Shown one piece after another: positions 49,128-63,420 of a DNA stretch of 64,000 bases. A program made the position numbers and the translations under genes. The notes beneath the pieces are model-generated. The model worked only from the letters and a program-made list of their open reading frames with translations. It had not been told where the DNA came from and ran no database searches. Position 1 is the first letter of the stretch, and each line of letters starts with the position of its first letter. Where the stretch lies: positions 20,352,695 through 20,416,694 of the forward strand of contig CM034606.1 in assembly GCA_020091685.1 (NCBI GenBank). Reading direction: 5' to 3'. This DNA is from Lutjanus erythropterus. Its lineage: Eukaryota > Chordata > Actinopteri > Lutjaniformes > Lutjanidae.

Positions 49128-49694
49128 TACCAAGAGAGGAGGAAGAGGAAGGTAAAGACATTTGAGCTCATTTGTATCTGGAGGAGCCGAGCTGTCATTC
49201 AGTTATAACATGGCCTTCACCTTGTTGTCAACTTAATATGATTGTGAGTCGCAGCCAATGACAGAGCATCTGCTTGTGACACGGAGGAATCAATACTCCG
49301 GAGTGAAGCATCGTTTATCTTGTTACAGACTGACTTTGAAAATAAAAGCACTGGTTCATCCTGAATGTGGGGAAAAGGGTGATGATACAAAGGCTGAGTG
49401 TTAGCTCTGTCTTGAATTCTGATGTTCAGTGTGCTGATATTTACATCTTTCTGTATTTGTTGCTATTTAAAATGTGCTATCTGGGAAAAATGTCAGACTT
49501 AACAAGCGGCAGGATTTGATTTTTGATATGGTCATCTTAGTTTATACAGTACATAATTATGCGTTACTCCTTTCCATAAGCTGTAATCTATAATTATGCA
49601 GCACCTGGGAAGAAAAATGATTTAAAAAATTCATAGACATGGTAAAATACATAATAATACATCATAACAGTAATACATGCAAACATATTCTATA

Positions 49695-50100
49695 ACCAGA
49701 AGTAAAATCCTGAGGTACTAGCACTTTACTTGAGTATTTTCATTTTATCCTACTTGATACTTCTACTCCACTAAAGATACTAGTTACTTTTCAGATCAAT
49801 ACTTTCTAAGTCAAATGATCAGTTTATGTAATATGCATTGTTATAGATGAAACTATCAAACATAATGCATAATGCTGCTTAATAATCTGTACAAATCTAA
49901 CACTTTGGATGGGAACATTTTGCAAAAGTACTTTTGCATTTGATACAAGTCATTTTTGCTGATGATAATATAATTCTGTATTATTACTATTAAGATATTG
50001 AATGCAGAACGTTTACTTGTAGAAGAGTATTTTCCATCATGGTATTGCTATTTTTTCCTTAGTAAAAAAAATTGAGTAAATCTTCCATGACTGATTACTA
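49695..50100 (+). repeat. TACTTGAGTA/TACTCCACTA-type dispersed repeat
   Basis: CACTTTACTTGAGTATTTTC, then ACTTCTACTCCACTAAAG, then TTACTTTTCAGATCAATACT, ATGATCAGTTTATGTAATAT and TTTACTTGTAGAAGAGTATT occur in the order of an abundant teleost dispersed repeat with TACTT-rich, partly self-complementary ends. No protein is encoded. Confidence 0.6.
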
Positions 50101-50921
50101 AAAGTTTAATTAAAATTTTACCCAGTTACAGAAGTATTATCATTAAAATGTACTTAAACTCAAAGGCCACCCTGTTTTCAGAGGCTTTCAGTCTGTGTGA
50201 CTGATCAGTAATGTAGTTTTCTAATATTCACTGAAATTAGCAAGCATAAATTAATGGTCATATATCAGACCAAAGAAGACTATAGAGGCAGTGTATTGAA
50301 TTGATCTATGGTGTATTTTCTTTCTTTTACATTCTTTTTTATTTCCTCTTGTTTCAGCTTGGATTCATAGGATGAATGATATGATTTTATCTCGCTTTAA
50401 ATCCCCAAACTGCAGATCATCTCTTCGTGGAAATGAATTTAGAAGGCAGTGACAATGTGCATCATTTTATGCTAATTTGACACAGGGAACAGTGACATAA
50501 AATGGGTAAAATGCTCCATATTATTGAAGAGTTAGTGTGTAAATGCAAACTGAGTAGTCTTTTGTGCAGCACAGCACAGTGTTTCTCTCGACTGTGTCTG
50601 TACTCATGACACAGTCTGTCTTCTGCACATCTGTCTTTACTCACACTGTAAAGCTGACATCATCTCCACACATGCAAACCCACGCACACACACACACACT
50701 CCCACCCTCCCCCCAGCACAGGCCCTGTAGACACTTCTAGAGCATGCAGATGGAGGAGGGGTAAATAAATCAAAATCAACAACAGGCATCTGTTTGAAAC
50801 AACAGATCCAGGGTGCAGACCCAAAACAGGCACAGTGAAGGTCAGTGGAAAAAAGGAAACACAATATTGTCTCTGTCTTTCAACCACAAGCAAATGGGAC
50901 CAATTTTAAGCAATGTTTTAC

Positions 50922-50964
50922 TTATTTATTTATTTATTTGTTTGTTTATTTATTTATTTATTTT
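50922..50964 (+). repeat. (TTTA)n microsatellite, imperfect
   Basis: About ten TTTA/TTTG tetranucleotide units, just upstream of nothing recognisable. Confidence 0.9.
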
Positions 50965-51638
50965 ATCTTGTTCTATATAAATCACAATAATAAGAGTTAG
51001 GCATAATCACCAAGGATACAGATAAGAAAATGGCGAAGATGTTGCACTCTGTTGTCAAGGAAACTGGTCAGAGTTGGCCCGGTGGCCTTGGAAGCTCACA
51101 GTATAGTGCTGACCAAAACCATCGGGTACACGCAGTACATGGAAACCTTGAGAGACAAAATCTTCATCCTCAGCTCCATTTTTATTTATTTATGATTTTT
51201 ACTGGTATTATGCTTTAAGTTTCACCCATTCCTATTTGTACAAACACTCTGTAAAGTTTTCTTCAAGGCTACACAGGTACAGGACATGAAGGAAATGTCA
51301 ACATGACTACTTTTTTTCTTCTGTAGGGACAAACATACATATAATGATGCATTTGATTGAATGTGTTGCACAGAACATGTGACATCTACGAAAATGATTC
51401 CTCATACGAGACCTTTAGAGATAGAAATGTAGCAACAGACATCTTGTCAAGGTTTGCGAAGCACATAACAGCAACACAAAACTAATCATAAGTGAGAGGA
51501 CAAACAATATGTTTTGTAGTAATATAAATGAATACATTTACAGTTGTATTACCTGTTGCAAGAATCAGCAGATGTAGCTACCACCATTCTTATAATACCA
51601 ATGTGTGTGACATGTTGGACAATCAAGTGACCCTGAAC

Positions 51639-52505
51639 TAGGGATGTACCCGAATCTGAAAAATTACTTGGTAAGTCACAAATAATGGAAACAGATATTT
51701 CTTCTACCTGAAGTAGCCTGTTCACATTTTAAAAAAAGGCTAAAATGTAGTGCTGTGTTCAGTGTGCTTCATTTTAATAATATCATTATAATATATTGTA
51801 ATATCAATATACAGGTATAATATTCCAGTACTATAAACTGCAGTAAAAAAGCACATCAGAAACATGAACACAGCGTCATTGCAATTTAAGATGTTCCCAT
51901 ATTTTTAATAACTTTACAGTAAAGTTCTGTTTCCAATGCAAACCCCAGCTGTAGCCAGGAAATACTGAGACCTAGCATTGCTATGCTTCAAGACATTATA
52001 TTTCTAAAATTTTGGCTATGGCCCTGCTTAAACTGTATTTAAATTAAATATTTAGCAATACAATATATAATGCAAACTTAATGTAACAAATTTCAAATGC
52101 AAAGATTTTCAACTCTGCTGGCGAGATGATGCATACTAACCTTTGTGTACAACACACCATACAACTAAGTAGTTTTAGCAATTTATCACTTTAATTTGGT
52201 GGTGGCGCGGTTTAGTTTATAAAATTTTGTTTAGTTGAAAATAAAAATAGAGAGAGAGAGAGATAAAAAGCATAGTGTGGGGATGTGGAAATGCATTTCA
52301 TAATTAGTCATCTGCCAATATTAAATCATTTTGTTTCTTTGTAGGCACAATAATTGCATTGCCAATGAATATTAAGTCAGAAAATACAATATGTGATCCC
52401 CAGTCTGAACCACACCCACTTCTGGTCTTCTATGCCGATACAGAGACTGATCATTTTGTTGGTTGAACATACAGATTCAGATGATGATACTTCTGTGTGC
52501 CTCTA
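51639..52505. mobile_element. hAT-like MITE, TAGGGATGTACCCGAA terminus
   Basis: The left end is TAGGGATGTACCCGAATCTG. The right end, on the minus strand, is TAGAGGCACACAGAAG, a decayed partner. The flanks CCCTGAAC (51631-51638) and ACCTGAGC (52506-52513) agree at 6 of 8, consistent with an 8-bp hAT duplication. At 867 bases, it has no transposase frame. Confidence 0.55.
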
Positions 52506-55281
52506 ACCTGAGCATGCAAATTAAAAAATACAAACTTCAGAGACAATGAAAATGATGTTACATCTAAGACGAACAGTGTTTAAAATCTGTGAGAAATATT
52601 CTCTAAAGAACTGAAAACTGTAGCGGCTGCGATTTTTCTCACATTAAACAGTCACTTTAGGGGTAAGATATTGCAGAGAGTGTGGATATAGAATAATTCA
52701 TGACTGGTGTGTGTGTGTGTTCACAGGCACAGAGGACTCACATCTGTGAAAGAAACTGCGACACATAATGATGCGAGCAGAGTAAACACATCACAATAAG
52801 CATGATTACAGTTCCTTGTGCTGGAATTGAATCGTTGAATCTTCTTTTTTTTCAAAATACGTATTCAAAAATCTGAAATGATGTCTCTTTCTTAGGTGGA
52901 TTTTATTCTTAACTCAAATTTTGCTCTGACAATTAATGAGATTTTGCTCCCTCTGGAAGGCAATTAAACAATGGACCCTGTGTTCCCGTCGCTGCCAATA
53001 TTCTGACAGTTCTCCTCTATCAACACACAACTATCTAATACCAATTAGTTTCTGTCTTTTCAAATACATGCAAATTAAAGTTGCGGCAAATGAACTGGCT
53101 TTCCAGCTTATCCCGGGCACTGAAGTGTGGACCCACTGCGCTATATCTTTTATTTTGCCATTATTTCATCCTCCAGTCAAAGTCAGTTCATTTCTCAAGG
53201 GTAATGTGATGGGAGGGGGATTAACCTGACGCAACTGGCAATATCTGATCCAGCTGACATGATGTAGCTGTTTATCTGTCATGTGTGACTGAGAAATATT
53301 ACAGTCTTACTATAGATGTAAAAATGTGGTGAAAAACCTGAGCAGAGCACTTTCTGTAATCATAATCAGCCTGTATTTAATATAACTTGCTCCCAATGAT
53401 CTAGCCCCCTCTAGTGTGTAAAGAAATGATCACGTAGGAGACTCCTGCCTCAAAGGTCCTCTTTAGACACATCCTTCATACATCATACATTCAGCAGACT
53501 GTTTCAGTGTATTATTCAAATATTGCAGCATTTGTAACACATTTTAAAGACTGTAGAGAATTCCTCTTAAAAGGAATAAAATCTCATTTTAATGCCAGGT
53601 TGCATCTTGGCAGTATATCTTCCTCACACCCCCACCCTCCAGAGCCAATTCCTGCCCTCAGCAGCTAATAGCCTCTACTGGTCTTACTCTGCTGTTGCAT
53701 ACATTTGCTTTCCAGATCAACCAGTTCCTCCAGCATCACAGAAACCGGCTCCTTTAAACCACTAGGGGGCAGTATGAAACAACCCAGCCATTAGCAAATT
53801 AGCAGGGGAGTCATAAGGGGTGGTTATTTCTCAGGCTGTAGCTGTTTGTTGCTGTGTTACTGGAAATGAAATTCAAAACAAACAGGCCTGTTTGGTGCAT
53901 TTTACCTTCACTCTCCCTTCCTATTCCTCCCATTCGCCCTAATAACACTTTTTTCCTTTCTTTTTTTTCCTTTCTCTCTATTTTTCTTCTAAACCAACCG
54001 GTGGTTATGTAGTCTGGAATATGCTAATCTGCTATGCACCGGCAACTCCCTGGGTGAAGATCACTTATTAAAAGCATAGTTGGGAGGGTTTATGCAAATT
54101 GAGTCAAATCAAAGCAAGCTTTCCCTTGGTTGGTTACCCCTTTGCATACACTGTGGATTTGAGACCAATATTTTATTCCTGATATTCTTTTTTCATGGAG
54201 GCTGTGCCACTTTCACATCACCTCTGAGCTCTCCTCATTGTGTATTTAATGTTGAATTCATGTTGCTCCGCTTTCTTAGGTTTTTTTCGTTGCCAGTGTG
54301 CTGCTGCAGACAAACAGTTTGCTTGTCTGCAAAAGAAGAAGTTTCATTTCCCGTTGAGTGGATTGACAGATTTGTTAGAAGGAAAAGATGGATAATATCC
54401 GCTGTGGCCAAAGGCTGCCGTGAAGTAGTCTGACACAGACACTGATTAAGCCTCTTGAGATCTGAAGGGATTGTGGGTCTTAGTTGAGAGAGAAAAAGAG
54501 AAACAAAAAGAGAGGAGTGAGCAGGCGGAAGAACAAAACTGCAAATTGGATTGGATGAGATGCAAGTGTCCTGTGGGTGTGCTGGCTTTTGTGTAACATG
54601 TTGTTCAGGTTGGACCAACAATCAGTCGTGCTTCCTTAACTCCAGACTATTAGGTGCAGGAGAGGAGGGATAAGCAGATCAACAAGGGGAGACAGCATTG
54701 AAGATAATGTGCTGCATTGTTTGTGGGCAGAGTTAACTTCTGATTCCTGGTCATTATTTACGGAAAAAAAGCCAGCTGTGACCGTTTTGCATACAGTCAC
54801 ATATTGTAATGAAGGACTTAATTGGAGCTCTTGACATGCACATGGCTTTATGTTTATACCACAGTCATGCAAACACATCTGACTTTTAAAATCACCCCTG
54901 CCCTTTAGTGCACCCCATGCTGTGCTCATTTAGAGTGCAAAGGTGAGTTCTCTATGTTCCATATTTATATATTTGACAGTAAATTAAGTAAAAAGAGCAG
55001 AGGTCAATGCTTCCGCTCTAGGCTAATATGCCGGCTCTGCAGCCTTGTGTTGGGTACTAAATATCACCAGGTGTTCCTATTAACTGGTTTAGTTTGCCGT
55101 CAAACTGGGAATTTTCATTTTAAAGAGACAAATTAAAGGTTACTGAGGATATTACTGATTACTCAACCGTTCACCTCAGCCACACAGTGAGATCGATTAA
55201 ATGTATTGAATGTTTGCTCATGCTTTCCGAGGTACAATTAGCCATGCTTCACAAATGGATTCTGGCACAGACATCTAAGGC

Positions 55282-56273
55282 CAGGGTGCACCAGCAAGGA
55301 TTCATTTTTTAATCCAGATTAAATCATGGTTTGGGTGTAAATTATCTTGATTTGCACCAAACTTTTAAACTCTTAAAATTAAAAAAAGATTCAATTTAAA
55401 CATCTCTTTAAGCCTCAGTTTAGTTTTTACTCTAGATCAAATTTAATTATGTTGGACTGACATTTTAATCTACGTAGGGAATCTAGGGTTGGGCTGATGG
55501 CAGATGCCATGGTACATCATGATGTCATCGACCACTGATCCCCCTACCACTGTAACATTGTGATTTAAAGGCTTTCTTCCTTTGAGGTATTTGAGGATGT
55601 AAGGCAGGAGCTGCTGACGAAGTTCCATTTTTGAAATGTCTCTTTCTTTGTTTATTATTTCCTCATTAAACCTGCTTAGCTAGACAAACCCAACACACTC
55701 AGTTATATAGTTGGCAGCTGTGGACCGCTGTATCTCTAGTGACAAAGATATAATTCATCACAGTATTTCACTGTGGACATAAAAATAATCAGCTTCCTCA
55801 AAGAAAGCTCAGGGACAGATTCAACCTAGTTGAGTCCTATGATGTGTCTCTTCTTTCTTTCGCTCCAGTTGATAATTTGGCCAACAAGTTTTTCTCATCA
55901 TGATGATGATGATGATGATAACAAGGCTAACTATCTTTTTAGCTAGCTAACAAACAATGTAATGTTTTGTTACCTTTGTAGCTAGTTAGCAAACAATGTA
56001 ACATTTTTTTTACCTTTTTAACTAGATAGCAAACAATGTAATGTTTTGTTAAGAAATGCAGAGCAGCGGAAAGTTAACAATCATCGCCATATTGATTCAA
56101 CTTTATTTAATTTTGGTTTAAACCACTAAACTTGGATTTACTAAACTGAGATGACTTTTTAATTGTACAACAGAGCTCTGCTTAATTTAAAATGGATTTA
56201 ATCATTTTAAACTTTGTTTTCCTAAACTCTGATTAGAACTACTCTTAAATTCATCTTTGTTGGTGCAATGCAG
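55282..56273. mobile_element. hAT-like element family X, copy 2 (inverted relative to copy 1)
   Basis: The left end is CAGGGTGCACCAGCAAGGAT. The right end, on the minus strand, is CTGCATTGCACCAACAAAGA. The flanks TCTAAGGC (55274-55281) and TCTAAGTG (56274-56281) match at 6 of 8, an 8-bp hAT-type duplication. Read on the minus strand, it repeats the copy at 29285-30368 block by block: CAGTTTAGTAAATCCAAGTT, then GCTAGC-rich units, then AGAGTAAAAACTAAACTGAG. A (ATG)n run lies at 55899-55919. Confidence 0.7.
55925..56060 (-). repeat. Three-unit GCTAGC tandem tract within the hAT-like element
   Basis: Three units of about 45-50 bases, TAGCTAGCTAACAAACAATGTAA-like, are the inverse of the tandem units at 29640-29900. 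Confidence 0.6.
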
Positions 56274-57844
56274 TCTAAGTGTTAACCAGGAAACATTTTG
56301 CCATTTTTGTCCTGTCATCATGAATGTAATCTTTGATGAAGACAAGTCATGAAAGTACACATGGCTCAGGAATAACTGTTTAAAAGCCTGTAAATCCTTT
56401 GCAAGTCTTATTTTACTGTATTGTTGAACAGATATGTGAGCATTTCAGTGAGGTGCCTTGAACTATATCATGGCACTTGATATTAGAAGTGAAGCCTTTT
56501 CTCTGGAGTACTGATATGCAGACTGCATCAAAAATGAATGCAAAATATATGTTAGTGCAACATCTGAGTATTTTAGACATAAATAACTTAAATCTGTTTT
56601 GTAGCTGCTGTATCAACACAAACAAAATACCGATGTCTTCATCGCGTGTGTGTGATGTCTTCACAAGCATCTTTTGTCTAGACGTATTCATGTAGACAGT
56701 TGCATTCCTCTGTGTCTTTGCGGGTCAATTCAGTAAGGTTTGGACTATAAGGGGATCACTTGAGCACATTTCGGCATTTAACCCGAGCATAAACCCCATC
56801 AGTGCAGTCGAAGCAGCTGTGGATGAGTCCTTAATCCAACCAGACACTGGGAGAGGGATTCATGAAGGCAGAAAGGCTTCCAACAGCATCCTCCCTACTG
56901 CACACCAGCAGGGATAAAATTCCCTAATGTGAATGCAGAACGGTTTGCCGATTGCAAAGTCTAATTGCAATATTAATCAATTACAGAGAATAAAAAGCTC
57001 ATTTTTATGCCTACCATGGGTGGCTGGCGTGCTGACTTCCTGTAGTCTTTATTCACTGGATCATAGAGGTTGGTGCTCCATTGTAAGAAAATGAAATTAT
57101 CCCACTTGACTTTGATATTTGCATATTCACTCAAAAACAACGAGGCTCTCATGTGGTAGTATGGTAGCTACATCATACAAGTGTAGCATATTGAATGTTT
57201 GCTGGACTCCTGTTGATACAGTTACACAGAATCAGCCCTGCATTAATGGTGAACGCGGTTCAATAATGTCTCAGTCTGGATGAAAGCAGCCCCCCATAAA
57301 AACCATCAGAGGGCAATCGATGCGCTTTCATCCCCAGGACGGAAATTGCACTCATATGGCTCAGACTCTATGAAGGTCCCCCATCCAAAGCCAAATCATT
57401 AACATCAAACTTGCAGGAAAGAAATCAAAATGTCAGTCTGCCCTGCAATCTCTGAGCAGATGAGTATTGCCTCTATTTCTTATACAATTTCATTCTCCTC
57501 ATATCTACTGCGAGCATAGCCTACAGTAGGCCTATTTCCCTCTGCATGATGTGGCCGTATTGAATATAGAAAGCTGAGACAGTCGTGCACGTTGGAGAAC
57601 TTGAACTCACACTCCCAAAAATAAGCTACTGTACTCACAGACTGATGCTATGAATAATGGCTCTGAATTCCCTAAAGACTTCATTAACTTGGGTACATGG
57701 TTAATTCATATTAAATGGTCGGTTCATCCAAATTACAAAATCATATTTTTCCACTTATCTCTAGTGGTGTCTGTGCAGATACTTTTGGTTTTATTCAACT
57801 TTTTAATATTCCCAGATTCTCAGATTTTTGCCTCCACCTGATTT

Positions 57845-57957
57845 TAGGTGAATTAAATTTCCTGTGTATGACGTCCAATTTGTGAGGCCCTTTGAGACCA
57901 ATTTGTGATGTGTGGTTTTGGGTTATATAAATATAATTGACTTGACTTGACTTAATG
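57845..57957 (+). repeat. L2-like LINE 3' tail
   Basis: GAGGCCCTTTGAGACCAATT, then TTGTGATGTGTGGTTTTGGG, then TTATATAAATATAATTGACT and a TTGACTTGACTTGACT run match the well-known 3' end of L2-type elements in fish, with its short tandem tail. The body is missing (5' truncation). Confidence 0.65.
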
Positions 57958-60900
57958 GTGCATGCAGCATTAAATCAATAACACACACAACTCGAACTCA
58001 TCTCACTGCCTCTCCACATTTAATGTATATGATTAGTCATTATTTTGTTTTTGTTCATCTTCGTCTCTCATGCAGATTACCATCTAATTGTCATTTGTTA
58101 GCTTTATTTGTTACATGAATATCATGTAATGAAATTGCCAGCTTTGCTATTTACTGAATTTTATCCACTGTTTCAAAATGTAGCTCACAAATTAAATTAC
58201 AGTGATGTGTATATTTCAGAATTTATAGAACATATAATTGAATGTACTTTCAATGCTGCATTCCCATTGGCCATGATTTTAATGTGCAGCAGGTAGCTGC
58301 AGAGGGGTTACTGTGAAGCAAAGTATCATGGGAGTCAAGTTTTTAAAAAGGTAGTTTAAAATTGTTTTCCAAATGTTGTAATGTATGAAAATAATGAACA
58401 CTGTAATCAGGTTAATTGGCGAAAAATTTTAAACTAACTAATCAACTGTAACTATGATCACCATAAGATGTTTGCACCGTATGTATATAAATAAAGCTAC
58501 TTCATTTTTTTGAAACATGACCGTGGTTACTTGTTGGAATTAATTTCAGTTACCAGCCCATGCAGCAAAAGTGCAGCTTTCTATATATATTACATTGTTG
58601 TAAAGCCACCTGGTTGCATGTAATATTCTAAATTAAGAACAAAATTTAAATGAAACATTCTGGACTTATCACCCTCTTTATTATTTTCTTATTAAATTTA
58701 TAGAGTTAGTACAGATTGAGTTGAAATAATTTTTGCTTGCTGTAATCATTCTGGGCGAAGAGATCCCTTCCAACATGCTTCCACTATAAGTAATGGGACA
58801 AAATGTACAGTCCTCATTTTGTGCAAAATTTCATTCTAAATTTTATCTGAAGTTATTGTGAGACTTCAACTGCAACTTTGGATTCTCACTTGAGCCGACT
58901 AAGTCACTGTTGAAGCGTCTTAATAACTTGTGAATGTATTTTTACACAAGAAGGAAAGGATGTCTTTATAGCCAGTATGAAAGGGAGGAATGAGTACAGC
59001 AAGAAAAAAAAAGCTGTTTCAATGCTTGTAAGTAAATGTAAATTTATTCTTTAACACCAAGCTGAAAAACTGAGTTTCACTACCCTGTCTGGTTAAAAAT
59101 GTCAAGTGTGTTGCACCTGTAACTACACCCAACAATGTTACAGACTGCGTTTCATTAGTTGCCCAACATGCCCTCATTGACTTCCCCTTGGTATTTGCCA
59201 TCAGGGGAATCCCTGCTGCCACCATAAGTGTCGGTCATTTGTCTGAAAAACTGAAGTGAATTTGGTGAGATCGACCCTCAGCGGGCTGAGGGACTGCGTC
59301 GGCAACAATGGTCACCCCGGGGTTATGTATCACCAACGATGTATCACAGTCATGCATTTGTTTATTTATGTATCAGGGACAATGCATAGTAACCAATATT
59401 TCATGCATGGAAACAAATTTTAAAAGATATAAATCTGCAGCAAAAATAGTTATGATAATGATGATATGAATCACAAATAGAAACTTATTAATTAATTAAG
59501 TAATTAATTACTGAATTATACTTTCACCTGACTGAAATGACTTTGCAGGTATTTGTGATGATTTGTAAAAAGATACGTAACACTAAACTATAACTAGTAG
59601 TCATTACAATCCTCTGCTCCTTCCCTGCTCTCAGCTCTCCAAGTGGCCTCATACCATACCATCATACTAGATAATCCACAAGCCTTACTGTGTGATTTTT
59701 ATTGATTAAAATAATCGTTATGAATTGTCCAAAGTGACAGCGGCGCTTTCTGCAAAGAGAGGTAGTTGTAGAATTAATTGTATTTTTTATGCTGAGCTGA
59801 AATCTCAATGACAGAACAGTTGAAACATTGTGCATGGATACTGCAAAACTGGATTATTGCTTTATTGATTATATGCTGGTGAGACATGTGCATCTTTAAA
59901 AAAAATTAACAATATATTGGCGTGGTGGATTTATAGGTGTAGGTGTAGAAAGTATGTTTTTCATTTGTTTTTTGTTTGTTTGTTTGTTTTTTCTTTGGGT
60001 GAACTATGTCTTCCAAAATACATCGTTGGTCCATGTCCACCAGGACGACACCTATGTTTTCTGATCTTACAACGCTTCAGTTAAGTTTTGGTTTGCTTTA
60101 GGCACAGGTTATGGTGAGGGAATAGGTAATGGCGGGCATATTTTCTCTCTGTGTTTTATATCTACACATGGAATCTGCCTAAAAAAAGTTGTTTTCAGTA
60201 GCAGTCAGAGGATACCTGTTTTCGGTCTTGACCCGCTGCATAATGTTTGATGTGTAATATAGAGGAATTTTCCTCACACCTGAGTCTCTGAGATCTTTTG
60301 TAAAAATCATGAATAGTGTCATAATATACTTGTCAGGTCATTGTCTGCTGATTCAAAGCGCATGCCGACCAAAGAAGATGTTAATTTATTGGAAAAGCTG
60401 TGAATGTTCAAACAGCGAATTAAAGCACAGTAGCATCCACTTTAGCATTCATCCTTTTGATCATCTGGCATTCATGTTAAGTTCAATGTATGCCAAGGCC
60501 TCCTGTGATGAAACCCACCGACATGAAAGTATATACAAACACAAACTCTCTCTCTGCCTCTCTCATTTCTTTCTCTCTTTTCATTGCAGCATCAAAATGT
60601 TGCGGAGTCAATCCACTGAAGCTTATGGTGGGAATGCTACTTGTGTGTTTGAAAGATGATTTCTTGCATTTGTCACGACTTGTCGCCTTGACAGCGGAAC
60701 GTATTTTTGCAACAGCAATTAAGAACCTAAAAACTGCGCCGGCTCGCTGTTGTACAAAATTGAAATAATGCAAGGCACATGAGATGTAATTACTATAATT
60801 ACACTATAATGGCAATGGCAATGTAATCATAGTATGACTTCCTACCATTATGCATCATGATCGGCACAGCCAGCTATCTTCAGTCCAAGTCTACATCTAA

Positions 60901-62612
60901 TCTTAAGGTTTTTGTCGAGTTAGTTGTTCCTTTGCTCATTATTTTTTTTTCTTATTTGAACAGATAAAGTCGTCTTTCTCATCTCAGATTGCTCCAGATT
61001 CCTTGTCTGAATCTTTAACTTTGTTTGTTTGACTGTTTAAATAGTGTCATTCATACTGATCCAAACAAATTACACTGAAATCTTTCATTAGCCTTCCTCA
61101 AACATGCCTTTGTTAAATTTTCAATCTGCTGTCAACACTTTGTTGGCTCGCCGTTACAGTACGTCAAGATGTCCCTCAATTTGGAAAGCATCATTCTCAG
61201 AAATTCAATTTCCTTCATTTCTAAATTTAGTCTGCTCCTCTAAGGGACTGTATGAAAATTATTGGGGGGAGGGAGGATCAGAAATGCAGATGGATCTGGC
61301 ATGTTTTTCTTTTTGCTGAAGGGAAGATAATATATAAACAGGACCTTAATATTCACATATAAGGTTTAAATGAGCTATAATTAATATTTTTATAAAAACA
61401 AAGCAATGTGACTTTTATGTGGCTGACAGGCATTTCTATTATTTTGCCCAACTCATTCATATCAAAAAGGGAAGCTACATAAGAGAAACTCTTCTCTGTT
61501 TAACTCAGTACAGTTCAACAGCACCACAGTCTCCAAAATCATTATAAAACTGGAATTTCCAACATGAATTGCAGTGGAGTAGAAGTATAAAATAGAATAA
61601 AGTGGAATAATTCAAGTAAAGTACAAGAATCTCAGAATTGTAGGGGAGAACAGAGATGGTAGTGATACACTTTGTTTGACAATCAGCAGCTCGGTGGCTT
61701 TTGTCAAACTTTGATACATGGTACACATGCTGCTACTACAAATTAAACTCACTTACTACGCAATTACAGATTATGTGAGTTAATGTCAAACACAAAGACT
61801 TTGTTACAACCTATCACACTGCAGGTGTATATTTTAAGGTTAGCACAAAGTTAATTTACTTATATTGGTAATTAAAACTGATATGTGAAATTTAATTAAA
61901 GTAGATGTATGAAATGCTAAATTGATGCTATTCAGACGAGTGAGGGAGTGCATGCTTGTGCATATATCTCACCTGGATCACCCCAGTCTTGACATGCCTC
62001 TGACTGAACAAGAATAAACTGTTTTAAATAAAGTGAACACTTATAATCAACAACAAAAAAAAAACACGTTTGTTATTTCTTCTAAATCTTTAAATATATT
62101 TGTGTGGACTGTATTCCTAAATGTGCATGTGTGACATGAAGGTTCAATCAGTGTCACAGTTGTGGTAAATGTGCACGCTTGACCAAAACTCTTTTTATCC
62201 GACTTTTTGTCTTGCAAAGTGTTCCATGCACATAATGCAGAAATTCTCATCATTTTAATGAACTGTTACAACTGTCTTCACCCTAAGCAGCCATTTCATT
62301 CTGCTACTGTTTTAGCATGTGGGCTTGAGGGTAGCATGAATCCAAAGAATCAAATTAAACTAGAGAAACCGCTACATTAGGTCATGTAGGTCAAACCCTT
62401 GTTTGTACAATACATGGAACACTAGGCAAAAAAAAAAGTACAAAAATGTAACTTTTTTACCTGAAAATCTTGTTTTTTTTCGGTAAAATCTACAATCTAC
62501 AATTGCTCACAGAGACATGCCAATTCTTCTTAGTCAGATATCAGAATCACGAAGATCTTTATTGGTATGATACTCAGGTACTAAATTATGAATGGTTTCT
62601 TTCTATGCATTA

Positions 62613-62613
<1 letters not shown>

Positions 62614-62649
<36 letters not shown>

Positions 62650-62660
62650 CACACACACAC
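62614..62660 (+). repeat. (AT)n-(AC)n microsatellite
   Basis: About 16 AT units followed by about nine AC/TAC units. Confidence 0.95.
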
Positions 62661-63164
62661 ATTTCTTACACAGATTTACAAAGAAGTGACCGGTAAAAAA
62701 CACTGCACATAAATAGACGCTTGAGTCTTTTATTACATATTTGTCTCTCACTCACCTGGTGTTATAACACTCCCCAGTCTGCCTTAAATATACTAGCTTA
62801 CTTTTCACCACTTCTACACACTTAGAAAAAATAATAGAATTGTACTGATTTTTCACTGTATGAAATTATGTAGTGCACACAGAAGTCTTTGTTTTCACAG
62901 CTGACAAATTTAAAATGAGTTTTACTTCAGCTGACACACTGTAATGCTTGGCTTTTGTCATGAGATCAATAGTAAAATATCAACACAAGGGGCAATTTAA
63001 GCAAGACACAACACACACAGAAACAGAAACACACACCCGTTGTCTCACAAACACACACGCTCATCAGGGACAAGGATACAATCGTTTCTTGACATGAATC
63101 AATGTTGACATGTTCTTATTTCCACGGCTGAAGCTTTTTTTTTTCCAACCCCAAAACTCTTAAG

Positions 63165-63420
63165 ATGAACCAAATGGAAATTCTGCGGCATCGGCTGGTG
63201 TGGGCGCCACAGCTGCCTCGGTCAATAGGCCAGAGCTGCTCATGGACTCGGCAGCGGTGCACAGGAGCAGACGGCAGTGCCAGCGGAGCCGGATCAAACA
63301 GCTTGATCTGTAAAGGCCCTGACTCAGGACACAAATTGACTGGGGGGAGCAGGAGAGAGCACCTCTATCCCAGTCAGATAGACTTTCACAGTTCATAGAC
63401 ACAGAGAGGGACACATTTTT
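63165..63420. other. GC-richer block without recognised gene
   Basis: GC rises relative to the flanks and several overlapping open frames occur on both strands. None shows a recognisable domain and no clear exon borders are seen. It could be a non-coding exon or regulatory element of a neighbouring gene beyond the right end; nothing here decides that. Confidence 0.15.

Larger units (their letters stand above)
45721..55273. other. Upstream intergenic stretch 3: repeats only
   Basis: Contains the microsatellites at 46880, 49072 and 50922, the TACTT-type repeat at 49695-50100 and the hAT-like MITE at 51639-52505. The remaining sequence, including 52514-55273, shows no exon I can support. Frames at 54080-54433 and 54235-54621 overlap on opposite strands and neither looks like protein. 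Confidence 0.5.

Noticed and set aside
54080..54621. Overlapping frames of 117 and 128 codons on opposite strands
   Set aside because: They overlap each other, show only low-complexity hydrophobic or Ser/Thr-rich stretches and match no family I know.
60309..60773. Three overlapping frames of 92-116 codons
   Set aside because: Mutually overlapping on both strands, no motif, and no exon borders that make sense together.
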